Positions 15,593 through 22,970 of a stretch of 39,566 nucleotides of DNA are shown here, in pieces (the stretch's first letter is position 1; each line of letters opens with the position of its first letter). This DNA comes from Chloroflexota bacterium (GTDB lineage Bacteria > Chloroflexota > Dehalococcoidia > UBA2247 > RBG-13-53-26): the NCBI GenBank assembly GCA_016876035.1, contig VGOE01000018.1, forward strand, positions 1 through 39,566. The letters run 5' to 3'. A program made the position numbers and the translations under genes. Below the pieces are notes generated by a model. That model ran no database searches and had not been told where the DNA came from. It worked only from the letters and a program-made list of their open reading frames with translations.

Positions 15593-15770
15593 AACTCTTT
15601 CCCTCCGATATACCTGTACTCAAGCAATGAAGCGAGCCCAGACCGTTCTGAAACTCGCTTTGTGGACCAGGAGCCGATAGCTCAGGAAAAACCATCGTTA
15701 ATGGAAGACATCTACTTCGACCATTGCCTAACCTGCAGTCGCAGCGAAACAGCCTCGGAGCAACTCCCAC

Positions 15771-15986
15771 TCAGTCAACGAAATCCACTTCCTTCATGCA
15801 CTTCTCACACACCTTCTGCTTTTTCATTCCTGACTTCAAGGGGCTGGTCAGCACACCCAGCACCCGTTGGCCGGGGTTCTCCTTCATCACCTCCCGGACG
15901 CACTCCGCGCACAGCGGAATGCCGCACACGCTGCAAGTCCACTCTACTTCCTTTTTGCGACAGACACCACAGACCTCATCTCCCAT
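15771..15986 (-). CDS. Eight-Cys mini-protein between ACS and CODH subunits, copy 2
   Basis: 71-aa paralogue of the protein at 11376. It keeps the same eight cysteines (CGVC, CSVC, CAEC, CEKC) and the LTSPLKS-like middle, with most other residues changed. That pattern fits selection on metal-binding sites. It starts 15 nt after cdhC-like copy 2 and has a GGAGGTG ribosome site. Its function is unknown. The ACS - mini-protein - CODH order is preserved in both modules. Confidence 0.8.
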   Translation of the reverse strand: MGDEVCGVCRKKEVEWTCSVCGIPLCAECVREVMKENPGQRVLGVLTSPLKSGMKKQKVCEKCMKEVDFVD

Positions 15987-16001
15987 CTTTCACCTCCAAA
16001 G

Positions 16002-17366
16002 CTACTCCTCTGACCAATCTGCCCCTGGCAATGGTACCTTGAGTGGTTGAGGCTCACCATTCTTCCAGAACTTCTCCACTATCGGGTGTTTTTTCTTCTT
16101 GAGAAACTCCTTCAGTTCGATAGGATCAATGGTATCCTCTTCAGTGGCAATCTTGTCGTAGATCTCCTCTGGAATGTATTCTGCTACCTCACGTTTCATG
16201 TCTGCGGGCATCCAGACTATTCTGTTCCAGCCACCATCACCCTTGAGGAAAGTCTTGCTCTGAATGGATCGTACGGATATCCCTTTGTTCCCGTGGTTCT
16301 GCGAGCCGCCGGAAATCATGCCAGCTAGCCGTGAGAACTTGATACCCAGGGGAGTCACACCTATGTACCGGCGTATGGCCAGTCCAAGGCCGTCCACTTC
16401 CGGAATATAGAACGCTGCCCCCTCAAAGCAGCCGCAGTTAGTGGTAGGGTATTTTATGGCACTGAATATGTTGACGTGCTTTACCTGGTGGTTGGACCTC
16501 TCGTAAACAGCCGCATCCACGCCAGTGTAGCTCCCCAGTTCGGCGTTCAAGCACTCGCCTTTGGGCATGGGGAAGATGTAGCCTTCCGGATCCATTTCTA
16601 CTGTCACCTGAGCCGATGTATAGGAAAGGATACCGCAATAGGGTATCTGGCTGGGCGTAATGGCGCACACGTGGTTGGGCGCTAGCGACTTACAAATGGT
16701 GCAGCCATAAAAGATGTCCACATCCTCGTCTTCCATGGTCAAAGCCATCTCCTGGGCTTTCAACCTTTGAATCCCCAGTTTGTAAAGCGGCTCTATAAGT
16801 CCTATGCCACCGACCTCGGGAGCCCCGATTATCCACCGAAACTCCATGGCTTCCACATGAGGGACCACAGTCCTTACGTAGGCATGTAAAATCTGGCATA
16901 ACTTCGGGAAGGTCAGCCTGCCTACCACCGACTTGCTTATTCTCATCCATGGAGCCTGGAAGGTGCCAAAGGCCATATACCCTTCTATACCATGCAGCGA
17001 CATGGCCATCTGACGTTCAATATACTCACGATGTCTCTGACCTATTCCCTTGCCATAGACCTTGATGTCCCAGGCCATAGGGACGGAAGTGCCTGGCTGG
17101 ACCTCATGTATGTCGGGGCCAATCAAGGTCACTATGCCGTTTCTGACCTTCTGCGGGTCTTCAATGATCTCAAGGATGGTATAGCTCTTATACTCCCACT
17201 TTGGCCCAGACAGCTCAATTTGCATGTCGGCCTTCTTCACTTCAGCCACCCATCGTATTCCCAAGCCGATGTCCTTCAGCCCATCCCACAGATGGTCAGG
17301 GTCTGTGGGCAACTGGAACTCTCTGCCTGGTGGCATCTTTACTTCAACATCTTGCCCCAAAGTCAC
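16002..17366 (-). CDS. cdhC: Acetyl-CoA synthase beta subunit-like (CdhC), copy 2
   Basis: 454-aa paralogue of copy 1 with a complete A-cluster set: Cys222, 225, 234 and 244 (CTIC...NHVC...PYC) and Cys311/313 (TTNCGCFE). It also carries KSLAP in place of the usual QSFAP. The N-terminal part (LIGPDIHEVQPGTS ... LHGIEGYMAFG) is the domain shared with the truncated homologue at 29739. GTG start at 17366 has AGGAGG about 8 nt upstream. The C-terminus ends in the same ...LPLPGADWSEE-type acidic tail as copy 1. It is the first gene of the duplicated module in transcription order. Confidence 0.88.
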   Translation of the reverse strand: MTLGQDVEVKMPPGREFQLPTDPDHLWDGLKDIGLGIRWVAEVKKADMQIELSGPKWEYKSYTILEIIEDPQKVRNGIVTLIGPDIHEVQPGTSVPMAWDIKVYGKGIGQRHREYIERQMAMSLHGIEGYMAFGTFQAPWMRISKSVVGRLTFPKLCQILHAYVRTVVPHVEAMEFRWIIGAPEVGGIGLIEPLYKLGIQRLKAQEMALTMEDEDVDIFYGCTICKSLAPNHVCAITPSQIPYCGILSYTSAQVTVEMDPEGYIFPMPKGECLNAELGSYTGVDAAVYERSNHQVKHVNIFSAIKYPTTNCGCFEGAAFYIPEVDGLGLAIRRYIGVTPLGIKFSRLAGMISGGSQNHGNKGISVRSIQSKTFLKGDGGWNRIVWMPADMKREVAEYIPEEIYDKIATEEDTIDPIELKEFLKKKKHPIVEKFWKNGEPQPLKVPLPGADWSEE

Positions 17367-17420
17367 TGTGACCTCCTGTTATGCGCCTTCTCCCTGTTCC
17401 GGCATGGGCTAGCCAATAGA

Positions 17421-17449
17421 AGTATACGTAACTTATGCTGAGAAAAGTC
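17421..17449 (-). promoter_or_regulatory. Possible internal promoter before cdhC-like copy 2
   Basis: On the minus strand TATACT (17426-17421) lies about 55 nt upstream of the GTG start of cdhC-like copy 2. The -35 at 17 nt spacing is GACTTT, which is poor. The 205-nt gap between the SDR gene and cdhC makes a separate promoter reasonable, but support is weak. Confidence 0.3.
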
Positions 17450-17571
17450 AGAACTCCTCAGGAATCGCTTGCCGGGGAGCAAACAAACTCTTTCCCACAT
17501 CTCGCTGGGGCTCACCAGCACAAGCTAGGCCCTCTTTCGGTCTCTCAACCTCTTGCCACTTGGCGAGACTA

Positions 17572-18477
17572 TCACTGAGCCATTATGGTCTTGGGCACCA
17601 TTTTGATCAGTTCCTCTACAGTCCAAGCCCCTTCCTTCTTGTAGTCTCTGTAGAGGCCCTTGTACTCCACTGGAGCCGAGTACACGGCCACCCGCCCACC
17701 ACCACAGCCGATTACCTTGCCGTTTACAATGCTGGCTTCTTCTGTGCAAAGATATGCCACCACCGGGGCTACATACTCCGGTCCAGGCATATTGATCAGT
17801 TCGTCGTAGTAGTCCGGGCTAATCATGCCTGCCTCAAGTCCCGCCTTGAATCTGGCCTTCACTTCGTCGTCCAGCGTCATCCTGGTCGCTGCAATAGGGG
17901 CGATGGCGTTGACAGTTACATTGTACTTCCCAAGTTCTTGTGCAGTGGTGTAGGTCAAACTGACAATCCCCCCTTTGGCAGCGCTGTAGTTGGGCTGCCC
18001 TGGGCTGCCTCGCCAGGCATCAGAGGTGGTACTTACTATTCGGCCCCACTTCTGTTCCCTCATCAATCTAGAGGCGTGGCGGATCATGTTGAACGTCCCC
18101 TTGAGGTGGACGGTGAGCACCGCATCCCATTCTTCTTCTGTCATGTTGAAGACCATGCGGTCACGAAGGATGCCAGCGCAATTGACCAGGATGTCTATCC
18201 GGCCGAAATTATCCACGCAACTCTTTATCATGCGCTCGGCGGCAGCGAAGTCGGTTACCGATTCCGTGCCAGGGATAGCCACGCCCCCAGCCTTCTTGAT
18301 CTCGGCTACTACCTCCGCCGCGGGACCCTTATCAGCCCCCTCCCCCCCCTTGGTCCCGCCCAGGTCGCACACCACTACCTTCGCCCCCTGAGCGGCCAAC
18401 TCTAGAGCCACCGCTCTACCGATACCCCTCCCAGCACCAGTGACCACAGCATTCTTGCCTTCCAGTTTCTTGCTCAT
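17572..18477 (-). CDS. Short-chain dehydrogenase/reductase (hydroxyacyl-CoA dehydrogenase-like)
   Basis: 301-aa SDR. The nucleotide-binding TGAGRGIG is at residues 13-20 (VVTGAGRGIGRAVALELA). NCAG, the catalytic Ser in STTSDAW and the YxxxK motif NYSAAKG are intact, so it should be active with NAD(P). The extra loop after the Rossmann start (GTKGGEGADKGPA) and the long C-terminus (YKGLYRDYKKEGAWT) resemble multifunctional-enzyme type 2 3-hydroxyacyl-CoA dehydrogenases. It lies in the minus-strand operon between the CODH epsilon-like genes and the ACS/CODH modules. That is an unusual partner for CODH/ACS and suggests an acyl-CoA or ketone substrate. A strong AAGGAGGT site precedes the ATG. Confidence 0.85.
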   Translation of the reverse strand: MSKKLEGKNAVVTGAGRGIGRAVALELAAQGAKVVVCDLGGTKGGEGADKGPAAEVVAEIKKAGGVAIPGTESVTDFAAAERMIKSCVDNFGRIDILVNCAGILRDRMVFNMTEEEWDAVLTVHLKGTFNMIRHASRLMREQKWGRIVSTTSDAWRGSPGQPNYSAAKGGIVSLTYTTAQELGKYNVTVNAIAPIAATRMTLDDEVKARFKAGLEAGMISPDYYDELINMPGPEYVAPVVAYLCTEEASIVNGKVIGCGGGRVAVYSAPVEYKGLYRDYKKEGAWTVEELIKMVPKTIMAQ

Positions 18478-18523
18478 GCCTTACCTCCTTATGAACAAAT
18501 AATTTAGTAGCTAAAGTACAGGA

Positions 18524-19093
18524 TTACTCCTCGTCTTCCTCTTCCGCCAGGAGCCTTTCCTGGATGAGATGAGCAGCCCTGGTGCTCATATAAGCGTCGA
18601 AGCTCATCTTACTCATATAGAAATGCTTCTGGAATTCCTTGTCAGATGGTGACCCAATGATGCATATCGTCGTGTGCTCCTCAGGGTTACAGAACCAGAC
18701 TGTCAGCCCCGAGTCTTTCATGGCAAAATACCGCCGACCTTCTTCCTCGGTGAGGAACTCTATCAGCAGGTACTCGTTCGCTGGCGGCAATACCAGTATA
18801 CAATCGACATCGCGCTTGACCGCCCGTATTGCTGCCAGTTGAATGAGTGCCTCAACCGCCTCATCCAGACTTTCGCGCACCAGTCCCACAATCTCGCAAG
18901 TACCACTGGCTGTTTTCCGTTTCGCCCGGAAATCAGGCTGCACAAAACCAATATAGGATGTTGGCTTCAGCTCATAGCCCACTTGTTGCATCAGCCGCTG
19001 CGCCTCATCCAGCAACTCTGAAGCACTGAAAACGTAGTGCCGGAATGCGCCCTGGCTAACTCTATTCTTGATTTTCTCGGCCTGGTTATCCAC
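18524..19093 (-). CDS. Unknown protein in the CODH-like operon
   Basis: 189-aa soluble protein that I do not recognise. Its layout is mixed alpha/beta: an N-terminal helix (SASELLDEAQRLMQQVGYEL), strands around SYIGFVQPDF and GTCEIVGLVRES, a helix with EAVEALIQLAAIRAVKR, then DCILVLPPANEYLLIEFL. The C-terminus is strongly acidic (LLAEEEDEE). There is no signal peptide or membrane segment. It starts with GTG 6 nt after the epsilon-like gene and is followed by the SDR gene at 46 nt. Co-transcription with the CODH epsilon-like subunit suggests an accessory role in the same complex. Confidence 0.7.
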   Translation of the reverse strand: MDNQAEKIKNRVSQGAFRHYVFSASELLDEAQRLMQQVGYELKPTSYIGFVQPDFRAKRKTASGTCEIVGLVRESLDEAVEALIQLAAIRAVKRDVDCILVLPPANEYLLIEFLTEEEGRRYFAMKDSGLTVWFCNPEEHTTICIIGSPSDKEFQKHFYMSKMSFDAYMSTRAAHLIQERLLAEEEDEE

Positions 19094-19099
19094 TTCAGA

Positions 19100-19573
19100 C
19101 TAAGATTTTTCCAGCACCTGGACTAGCGTGGTCAGTTCCTTTTGCCATTCCTTGAAAGAGTTCACGTCAGGTAGAGAATAAGTCGCCGCCTCCACGTAGG
19201 TGCTGCCAAGCGACACACTCTCGGCATCAGAGACGGCAGAGGCCAGGTTTGCAGTCAATATAGGGCTATAGCCCATGAAGACTAGAACCTCAGGTTTGCC
19301 ATCGATGAGGGGGTAATGCCACTCATACCGCATGAAGTTTACCACTTCGGCTGCCCATGCCTTCCCGGTGTCCATCCCTCTGTCCCTCAGACCATTAACC
19401 GTGTTCCCTGTAGCAGCCACAGGCGCTTTTATCTTCCTGGATATCTCCACTACATAATCCAGCAAGCTTTTGCCTTCGAATTCGATCTGATCACATAAAG
19501 CGCCAGCTAGTATTAGCACCTTCTTTTTGCTGCCCAGATATTGGCCTAACCATGATGCGTCTTTAACAGTCAT
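19100..19573 (-). CDS. cdhB: CODH/ACS epsilon subunit-like (CdhB)
   Basis: 157-aa protein with the layout of the archaeal CODH/ACS epsilon subunit, a DHS-like Rossmann fold. Visible are KKVLILAGALC (first strand), a middle PVAATGNTVNGL segment, PEVLVFMGYSPILTANLASAV, and the C-terminal SLPDVNSFKEWQKELTTL, which matches the end of CdhB. In archaea epsilon binds the alpha subunit and may help FAD-linked electron transfer. ATG at 19573 has AAGGAGAGG upstream. It is the first gene of the minus-strand operon. Identity to canonical CdhB is modest, so a diverged role is possible. Confidence 0.65.
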   Translation of the reverse strand: MTVKDASWLGQYLGSKKKVLILAGALCDQIEFEGKSLLDYVVEISRKIKAPVAATGNTVNGLRDRGMDTGKAWAAEVVNFMRYEWHYPLIDGKPEVLVFMGYSPILTANLASAVSDAESVSLGSTYVEAATYSLPDVNSFKEWQKELTTLVQVLEKS

Positions 19574-19753
19574 CTATCCTCTCCTTGCCAGTAGACCCTC
19601 AGAGTTCTTGCACGGGCAGCGTCCTCACGAAAAGTTGCCAGGTCATCCTGACGCCCTATGCCGCAGCCGACAGCGGATTTCGACCTGGTCAGCAACCTAC
19701 TATCTAGATGTTCAGTCTTTCGAATCACTGCCTTTACCTGTCATTCCCTGTTC

Positions 19754-19784
19754 ATTATATTGATCAGCTTCCATGGCAATTCAA
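19754..19784 (-). promoter_or_regulatory. Possible proximal promoter of the CODH-like operon
   Basis: On the minus strand TTGAAT (19784-19779), a 19-nt spacer and a perfect TATAAT (19759-19754). The spacer is longer than ideal. It would give a leader of roughly 175 nt before the epsilon-like gene. Confidence 0.35.
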
Positions 19785-20014
19785 TAGCGATTGAGCAAGT
19801 TGATACTTGGAAGGAAATACGCTTCGAGGACACTCTCGTACCTGCGATATACCTCGATAGAACAATGAGGGCTTGCGGTATACTCAGTTTCCTTCAGTTT
19901 CTGATGCAATCCTTCTTACCAGTATACCCATGTTGTGCCCCTGATAGGCACTCATGTCTCTTCCTAGCTAGTCCAAACACCGAGCTTCAAACTCTAGGCT
20001 TAAACCCTATCTAA

Positions 20015-20044
20015 AGTATAACGATAGGCAGCTTGGGGTGTCAA
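20015..20044 (-). promoter_or_regulatory. Strong distal promoter of the CODH-like operon
   Basis: On the minus strand TTGACA (20044-20039), an 18-nt spacer and TATACT (20020-20015). This is a full-consensus -35 with a five-of-six -10. It points leftward toward the epsilon-SDR-CdhC-CdhA operon. The start would be near 20008, about 435 nt upstream of the first gene, leaving room for leader control. Confidence 0.6.
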
Positions 20045-20146
20045 GCGTGACCTCGGAGGCTGCCTATTGTGGTCCTTCCCCCAAGAGTGACTTTACAAGG
20101 GGAAAAGACGGTGGATACGTGGGTAGACAGGCTCGTTGCAGTGCTC

Positions 20147-20175
20147 TTGCGCACAATTCATCGCTATGATATATT
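20147..20175 (+). promoter_or_regulatory. Possible promoter toward the 20544 gene
   Basis: TTGCGC (20147-20152), a 17-nt spacer and TATATT (20170-20175) on the plus strand. It lies about 370 nt upstream of the ATG at 20544, so the link to that gene is uncertain. Confidence 0.3.
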
Positions 20176-20543
20176 GGCCACTGGGAATAGCGCCAACAGA
20201 ACTGTGACGTGGAAGAGCACAGTCGTCTGTACGGAGATCGAAACATATTGTGTACACGCAAAGCCCATTATGAATGTGAATCCAGACTAATCAGGTATTC
20301 CTGCCAAGGTAGGCTCCCATGTCCGAACCGCTGCTGAGGACCAGACTTCGTATTCCAGCAGTTCCATTGGTGTTAGTGCAGAACGTGTACTCAGGCACTG
20401 GCGCGCTTCAGGCAACTCGGTCTCCTCAAGCTAGTCGAATTCCAGCATCCGGTGCCTGCTTTGCGTGTCCTCAAATTTGCCTTTTGGCAGATGACAGGAC
20501 AGCAGAAAAGAGTGTGAAAAGCAAAGTGAAAAGGGGGTGAATC

Positions 20544-21659
20544 ATGCTTACCAAAAATGACGAGCTTCTGTGTCACCAGATCGTGTCCACCTTTGACCAC
20601 GTGGGAACCAGCGACCCGAAGTGGACGGAAAGGATAGTGGTTTTTGCCTTCGATACTTCGAGCAAGATGAACTTCATGACCGGCCTCGCTCGCTACGCTA
20701 ATCGGAATATCATGGATGCCTATGGCATGGTGACTGTTGATAACAAAACAGCCCACGTTGTCAGGGTTTCTCGTGAGCTGCGTCCCGAAACCGCCGATCT
20801 CAAGGTTGGCCCCTACTCTTACGAGGTTGTTGAGCCATTGAAGAGAATACGGGCAGCCCTTGGTGAGAATGAGTACGGCCTCAGCTTCCAAATAGACTTT
20901 GAGGGGAACTTCCCCCCCTACGAGCAGGTACCCATGTTCTTTCGGTCTCGGGGCAGGGTACGAGAGGACGCCAGACGTTACTATCAGGTGGGCAGGCCGA
21001 GCGGCTGGATCAAAGTCGATGGCAAGACCTATGAGGTCAACAAGGCAAAATGGCGGATAGGCAGAGATCATTCCTGGGGTGTCAGACACGGCTCTGGAGG
21101 GGGTACCTTGCGAGATCCCCTGGCACAGCCAGAGGATGTCCCGCCGGGAGTCCTCTACTGCATGGGCATCTTCGATTTTGAAAAATGGCTGATCCATTTC
21201 GCCGTCAGAGAGGACTCAGAGGGCAAGCCCTGGCATTTCGAAGGCTGGGTGTTTTATCCCTATGGAAGCAAGAAAGAGGGAGAAGTGCTCAACCTGGTAA
21301 GCGTGGAGCATGACTTTCAGTTCCGTTCCGCCCTCAGGATAATAAAATCTGGACGCGTTATCCTTAACGCCGCCGATGGCTCCAAGAGAGAGATTTCGAT
21401 ACGCCCTCTGAGTACCTACTACCCCGCGCCTGCCGGCTATGAGTACTATAAGGATTATATGTCCGGCATTTGGAAGGGACCTTCCTATATAGACGGTTTC
21501 AAACTGGACGTCACTGACCCCGATGTGTTAAGAAAAAGTTGGAATGACCCCCTCACCGAAACATGGTGTGAGGTGCGCTGTGGTGACGAGGTTGGCTACG
21601 GAAACTTCGAGATGTTTTTCGCTGGGAAGTATCCCAGGTACGGATACCAAGGGTACTAG
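20544..21659 (+). CDS. Unknown beta-rich protein (CrtC/DUF7065-like in appearance)
   Basis: 371-aa protein rich in aromatic residues and predicted strands, with no signal peptide. I see no known catalytic motif. The pattern (WTERIVVFAFDT..., then a second half with GVLYCMGIFDFEKWLIHFAV and WHFEGWVFYPYG, then YDYMSGIWKGPSYIDGF-like Trp/Tyr clusters) recalls the two-domain lipocalin-like folds of hydroxyneurosporene-synthase-type and DUF7065-type proteins. I recall such proteins being encoded next to aminoglycoside-phosphotransferase-like genes in lipid or steroid catabolic clusters, and a phosphotransferase-family gene follows here at 21863. The ribosome site is AAGGGGGTG. The function is not assigned. 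Confidence 0.7.
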   Translation: MLTKNDELLCHQIVSTFDHVGTSDPKWTERIVVFAFDTSSKMNFMTGLARYANRNIMDAYGMVTVDNKTAHVVRVSRELRPETADLKVGPYSYEVVEPLKRIRAALGENEYGLSFQIDFEGNFPPYEQVPMFFRSRGRVREDARRYYQVGRPSGWIKVDGKTYEVNKAKWRIGRDHSWGVRHGSGGGTLRDPLAQPEDVPPGVLYCMGIFDFEKWLIHFAVREDSEGKPWHFEGWVFYPYGSKKEGEVLNLVSVEHDFQFRSALRIIKSGRVILNAADGSKREISIRPLSTYYPAPAGYEYYKDYMSGIWKGPSYIDGFKLDVTDPDVLRKSWNDPLTETWCEVRCGDEVGYGNFEMFFAGKYPRYGYQGY

Positions 21660-21660
21660 T

Positions 21661-21765
21661 GCTTCGCAACGTGAGACCCTTCGCTACGCTCAGGGTAACA
21701 GTGTCCATAGGTGTCATTCTGATCCGCCCGCCTGAGGCGGGAGAAGAATCTCGGTTGTTACGCCG
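21661..21765 (+). repeat. ~105-bp dispersed repeat, copy B (inverted relative to copy A at 1681-1779)
   Basis: Plus-strand copy of the repeat that lies inverted at 1681-1779. The shared core CGTGAGACCCTTCGCTACGC is followed by CATAGGTGTCATTCTG and GAAGAATCTC. It contains a perfect GC hairpin CCCGCC-TGA-GGCGGG (about 21727-21741). It begins two bases after the stop codon of the 20544 gene, so it could act as a transcription terminator or mRNA end for that gene. Confidence 0.8.
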
Positions 21766-21862
21766 AACCAGGCCAAAGAGGCAGGCCTACGATATAAGGA
21801 TTTAGCGATGTTATGTAGTCTTGGTTGGTAAGCCTGGGAGAAATCCAGGAAAGGGAGGTACC

Positions 21863-22933
21863 ATGCTTCCACGGGAGGCAAACCTATCGGAAATACAATC
21901 AAAGCTCATACCCTGGTTGCGAAAGAAGATGCCCCAGGCCGAGAACCTATCTATGTCAAGCATGAAACGATCGGAATCCGGGAATTCCACCGAGACTTTT
22001 GTCTTTGACCTGACCTGGGATGAAGCTGGACGAAATCGGTCAGAAGGGATGGTTCTTCGCCGCCCCCCGCAGTCCCCCCTTTTCCCCGACTACGATCTGA
22101 GGAGACAGGTTGGCGTCATGCAGCGTCTACAGGAAACGAACATCCCCGTGCCCAGAGTCTACTGGCTGGAGAGGGACGAGAGCATACTCGGCACCCCTTT
22201 CTACATCATGGGCAAGATAGAGGGGAACGCCCCGGCCGATTACCCGTCTTACCACTCCGTTGGGGTTTACTATGATGCCACTCCCCAGCAGCGGGCAAAG
22301 ATGTGGTGGGGATGTGTAGAAGCCATATCCAAAGTCCACAAGCTTGATTGGAGAAGCCTGGGCTTTTCCTTCCTGGGCGTTCCTAAGGAAGGTATCGGCT
22401 TCCTGGATGGGTTCCTGGACTACTACAAGCGGTACCTCAATTGGGTCAAGGAAGATCCACAAGAACCTCAACCTATCCTGGAGGCAGCACTAGAGTGGCT
22501 TAAGGAAAACCAGTACGCCCCCGAGCGTATAACTCTATGCTGGGGCGATAGCCGAATGTCTAACATCCTTTACGGCCCCGATTTCGAGGTGCGGGCGGTG
22601 CTGGACTGGGAGATATCCTACCTTGCAGACCCCGAATCCGATCTGGGTTGGCTTTTCTTCCTGGAGTGGGCCAACACTGAGTCCACCGGTATCCCCCCTC
22701 TAGAAGGCACCCCTGGAAGAGAAGAGACCATACAGCGCTACGAAGAGCTGACAGGCTGGAAGGTGAGAAACCTCTTCTATAATGAGGTCCTGGCTTGCGT
22801 TAGGCTCGGGGTGACCATGTTTAGGATATACAAGATCCTGAGGAGAGGCGGCATCCCGCTACCGGAGGGCTACGAGTTGAATAATTACGTTACTCAGAGA
22901 CTGGCCAGCCTGCTGGGTTTGCCTCCTCCATGA
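21863..22933 (+). CDS. Phosphotransferase-family protein (APH/ACAD10-like kinase fold)
   Basis: About 356 aa from the ATG at 21863, preceded by GGGAGG. An in-frame TTG at 21821 is less likely. It has the protein-kinase-like fold of the aminoglycoside phosphotransferase family. The segment ITLCWGDSRMSNILYG corresponds to the catalytic loop (usually HGDxxxxN; here the His is Trp but Asp and Asn are kept). AVLDWEISYLADPESDLGW is the metal-binding DxD/E segment. The N-terminal part (GMVLRRPP...QRLQETNIPVPRVYWLE) is the nucleotide-binding lobe. Relatives include the kinase domain of ACAD10/11, which phosphorylates 4-hydroxyacyl-CoAs. This fits a catabolic acyl-CoA setting, but the substrate is unknown. 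Confidence 0.82.
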   Translation: MLPREANLSEIQSKLIPWLRKKMPQAENLSMSSMKRSESGNSTETFVFDLTWDEAGRNRSEGMVLRRPPQSPLFPDYDLRRQVGVMQRLQETNIPVPRVYWLERDESILGTPFYIMGKIEGNAPADYPSYHSVGVYYDATPQQRAKMWWGCVEAISKVHKLDWRSLGFSFLGVPKEGIGFLDGFLDYYKRYLNWVKEDPQEPQPILEAALEWLKENQYAPERITLCWGDSRMSNILYGPDFEVRAVLDWEISYLADPESDLGWLFFLEWANTESTGIPPLEGTPGREETIQRYEELTGWKVRNLFYNEVLACVRLGVTMFRIYKILRRGGIPLPEGYELNNYVTQRLASLLGLPPP

Positions 22934-22970
22934 GCAGACAGGTAACTCAGTAACTGAAAGGAGGGCTCAA

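Larger units (their letters stand above)
19574..20543. other. 970-bp intergenic region with divergent promoters
   Basis: No convincing gene is seen between the minus-strand CODH-like operon and the plus-strand genes from 20544. Small ORFs here lack ribosome sites and recognisable composition. The region is richer in A+T than its flanks. It contains two candidate minus-strand promoters and one plus-strand promoter, listed separately. If the strong distal promoter is used, the CODH-like operon has a leader of about 430 nt. Confidence 0.6.

Noticed and set aside
8847-19573. Ordinary Wood-Ljungdahl CODH/ACS operon
   Set aside because: C-cluster ligands are altered in both alpha copies, corrinoid protein genes are missing, and an SDR and Cys8 proteins are built into the operon.
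20391-21197. 268-codon open frame on the minus strand
   Set aside because: Mostly antisense to the 20544 gene, which has the better ribosome site and coherent protein composition.
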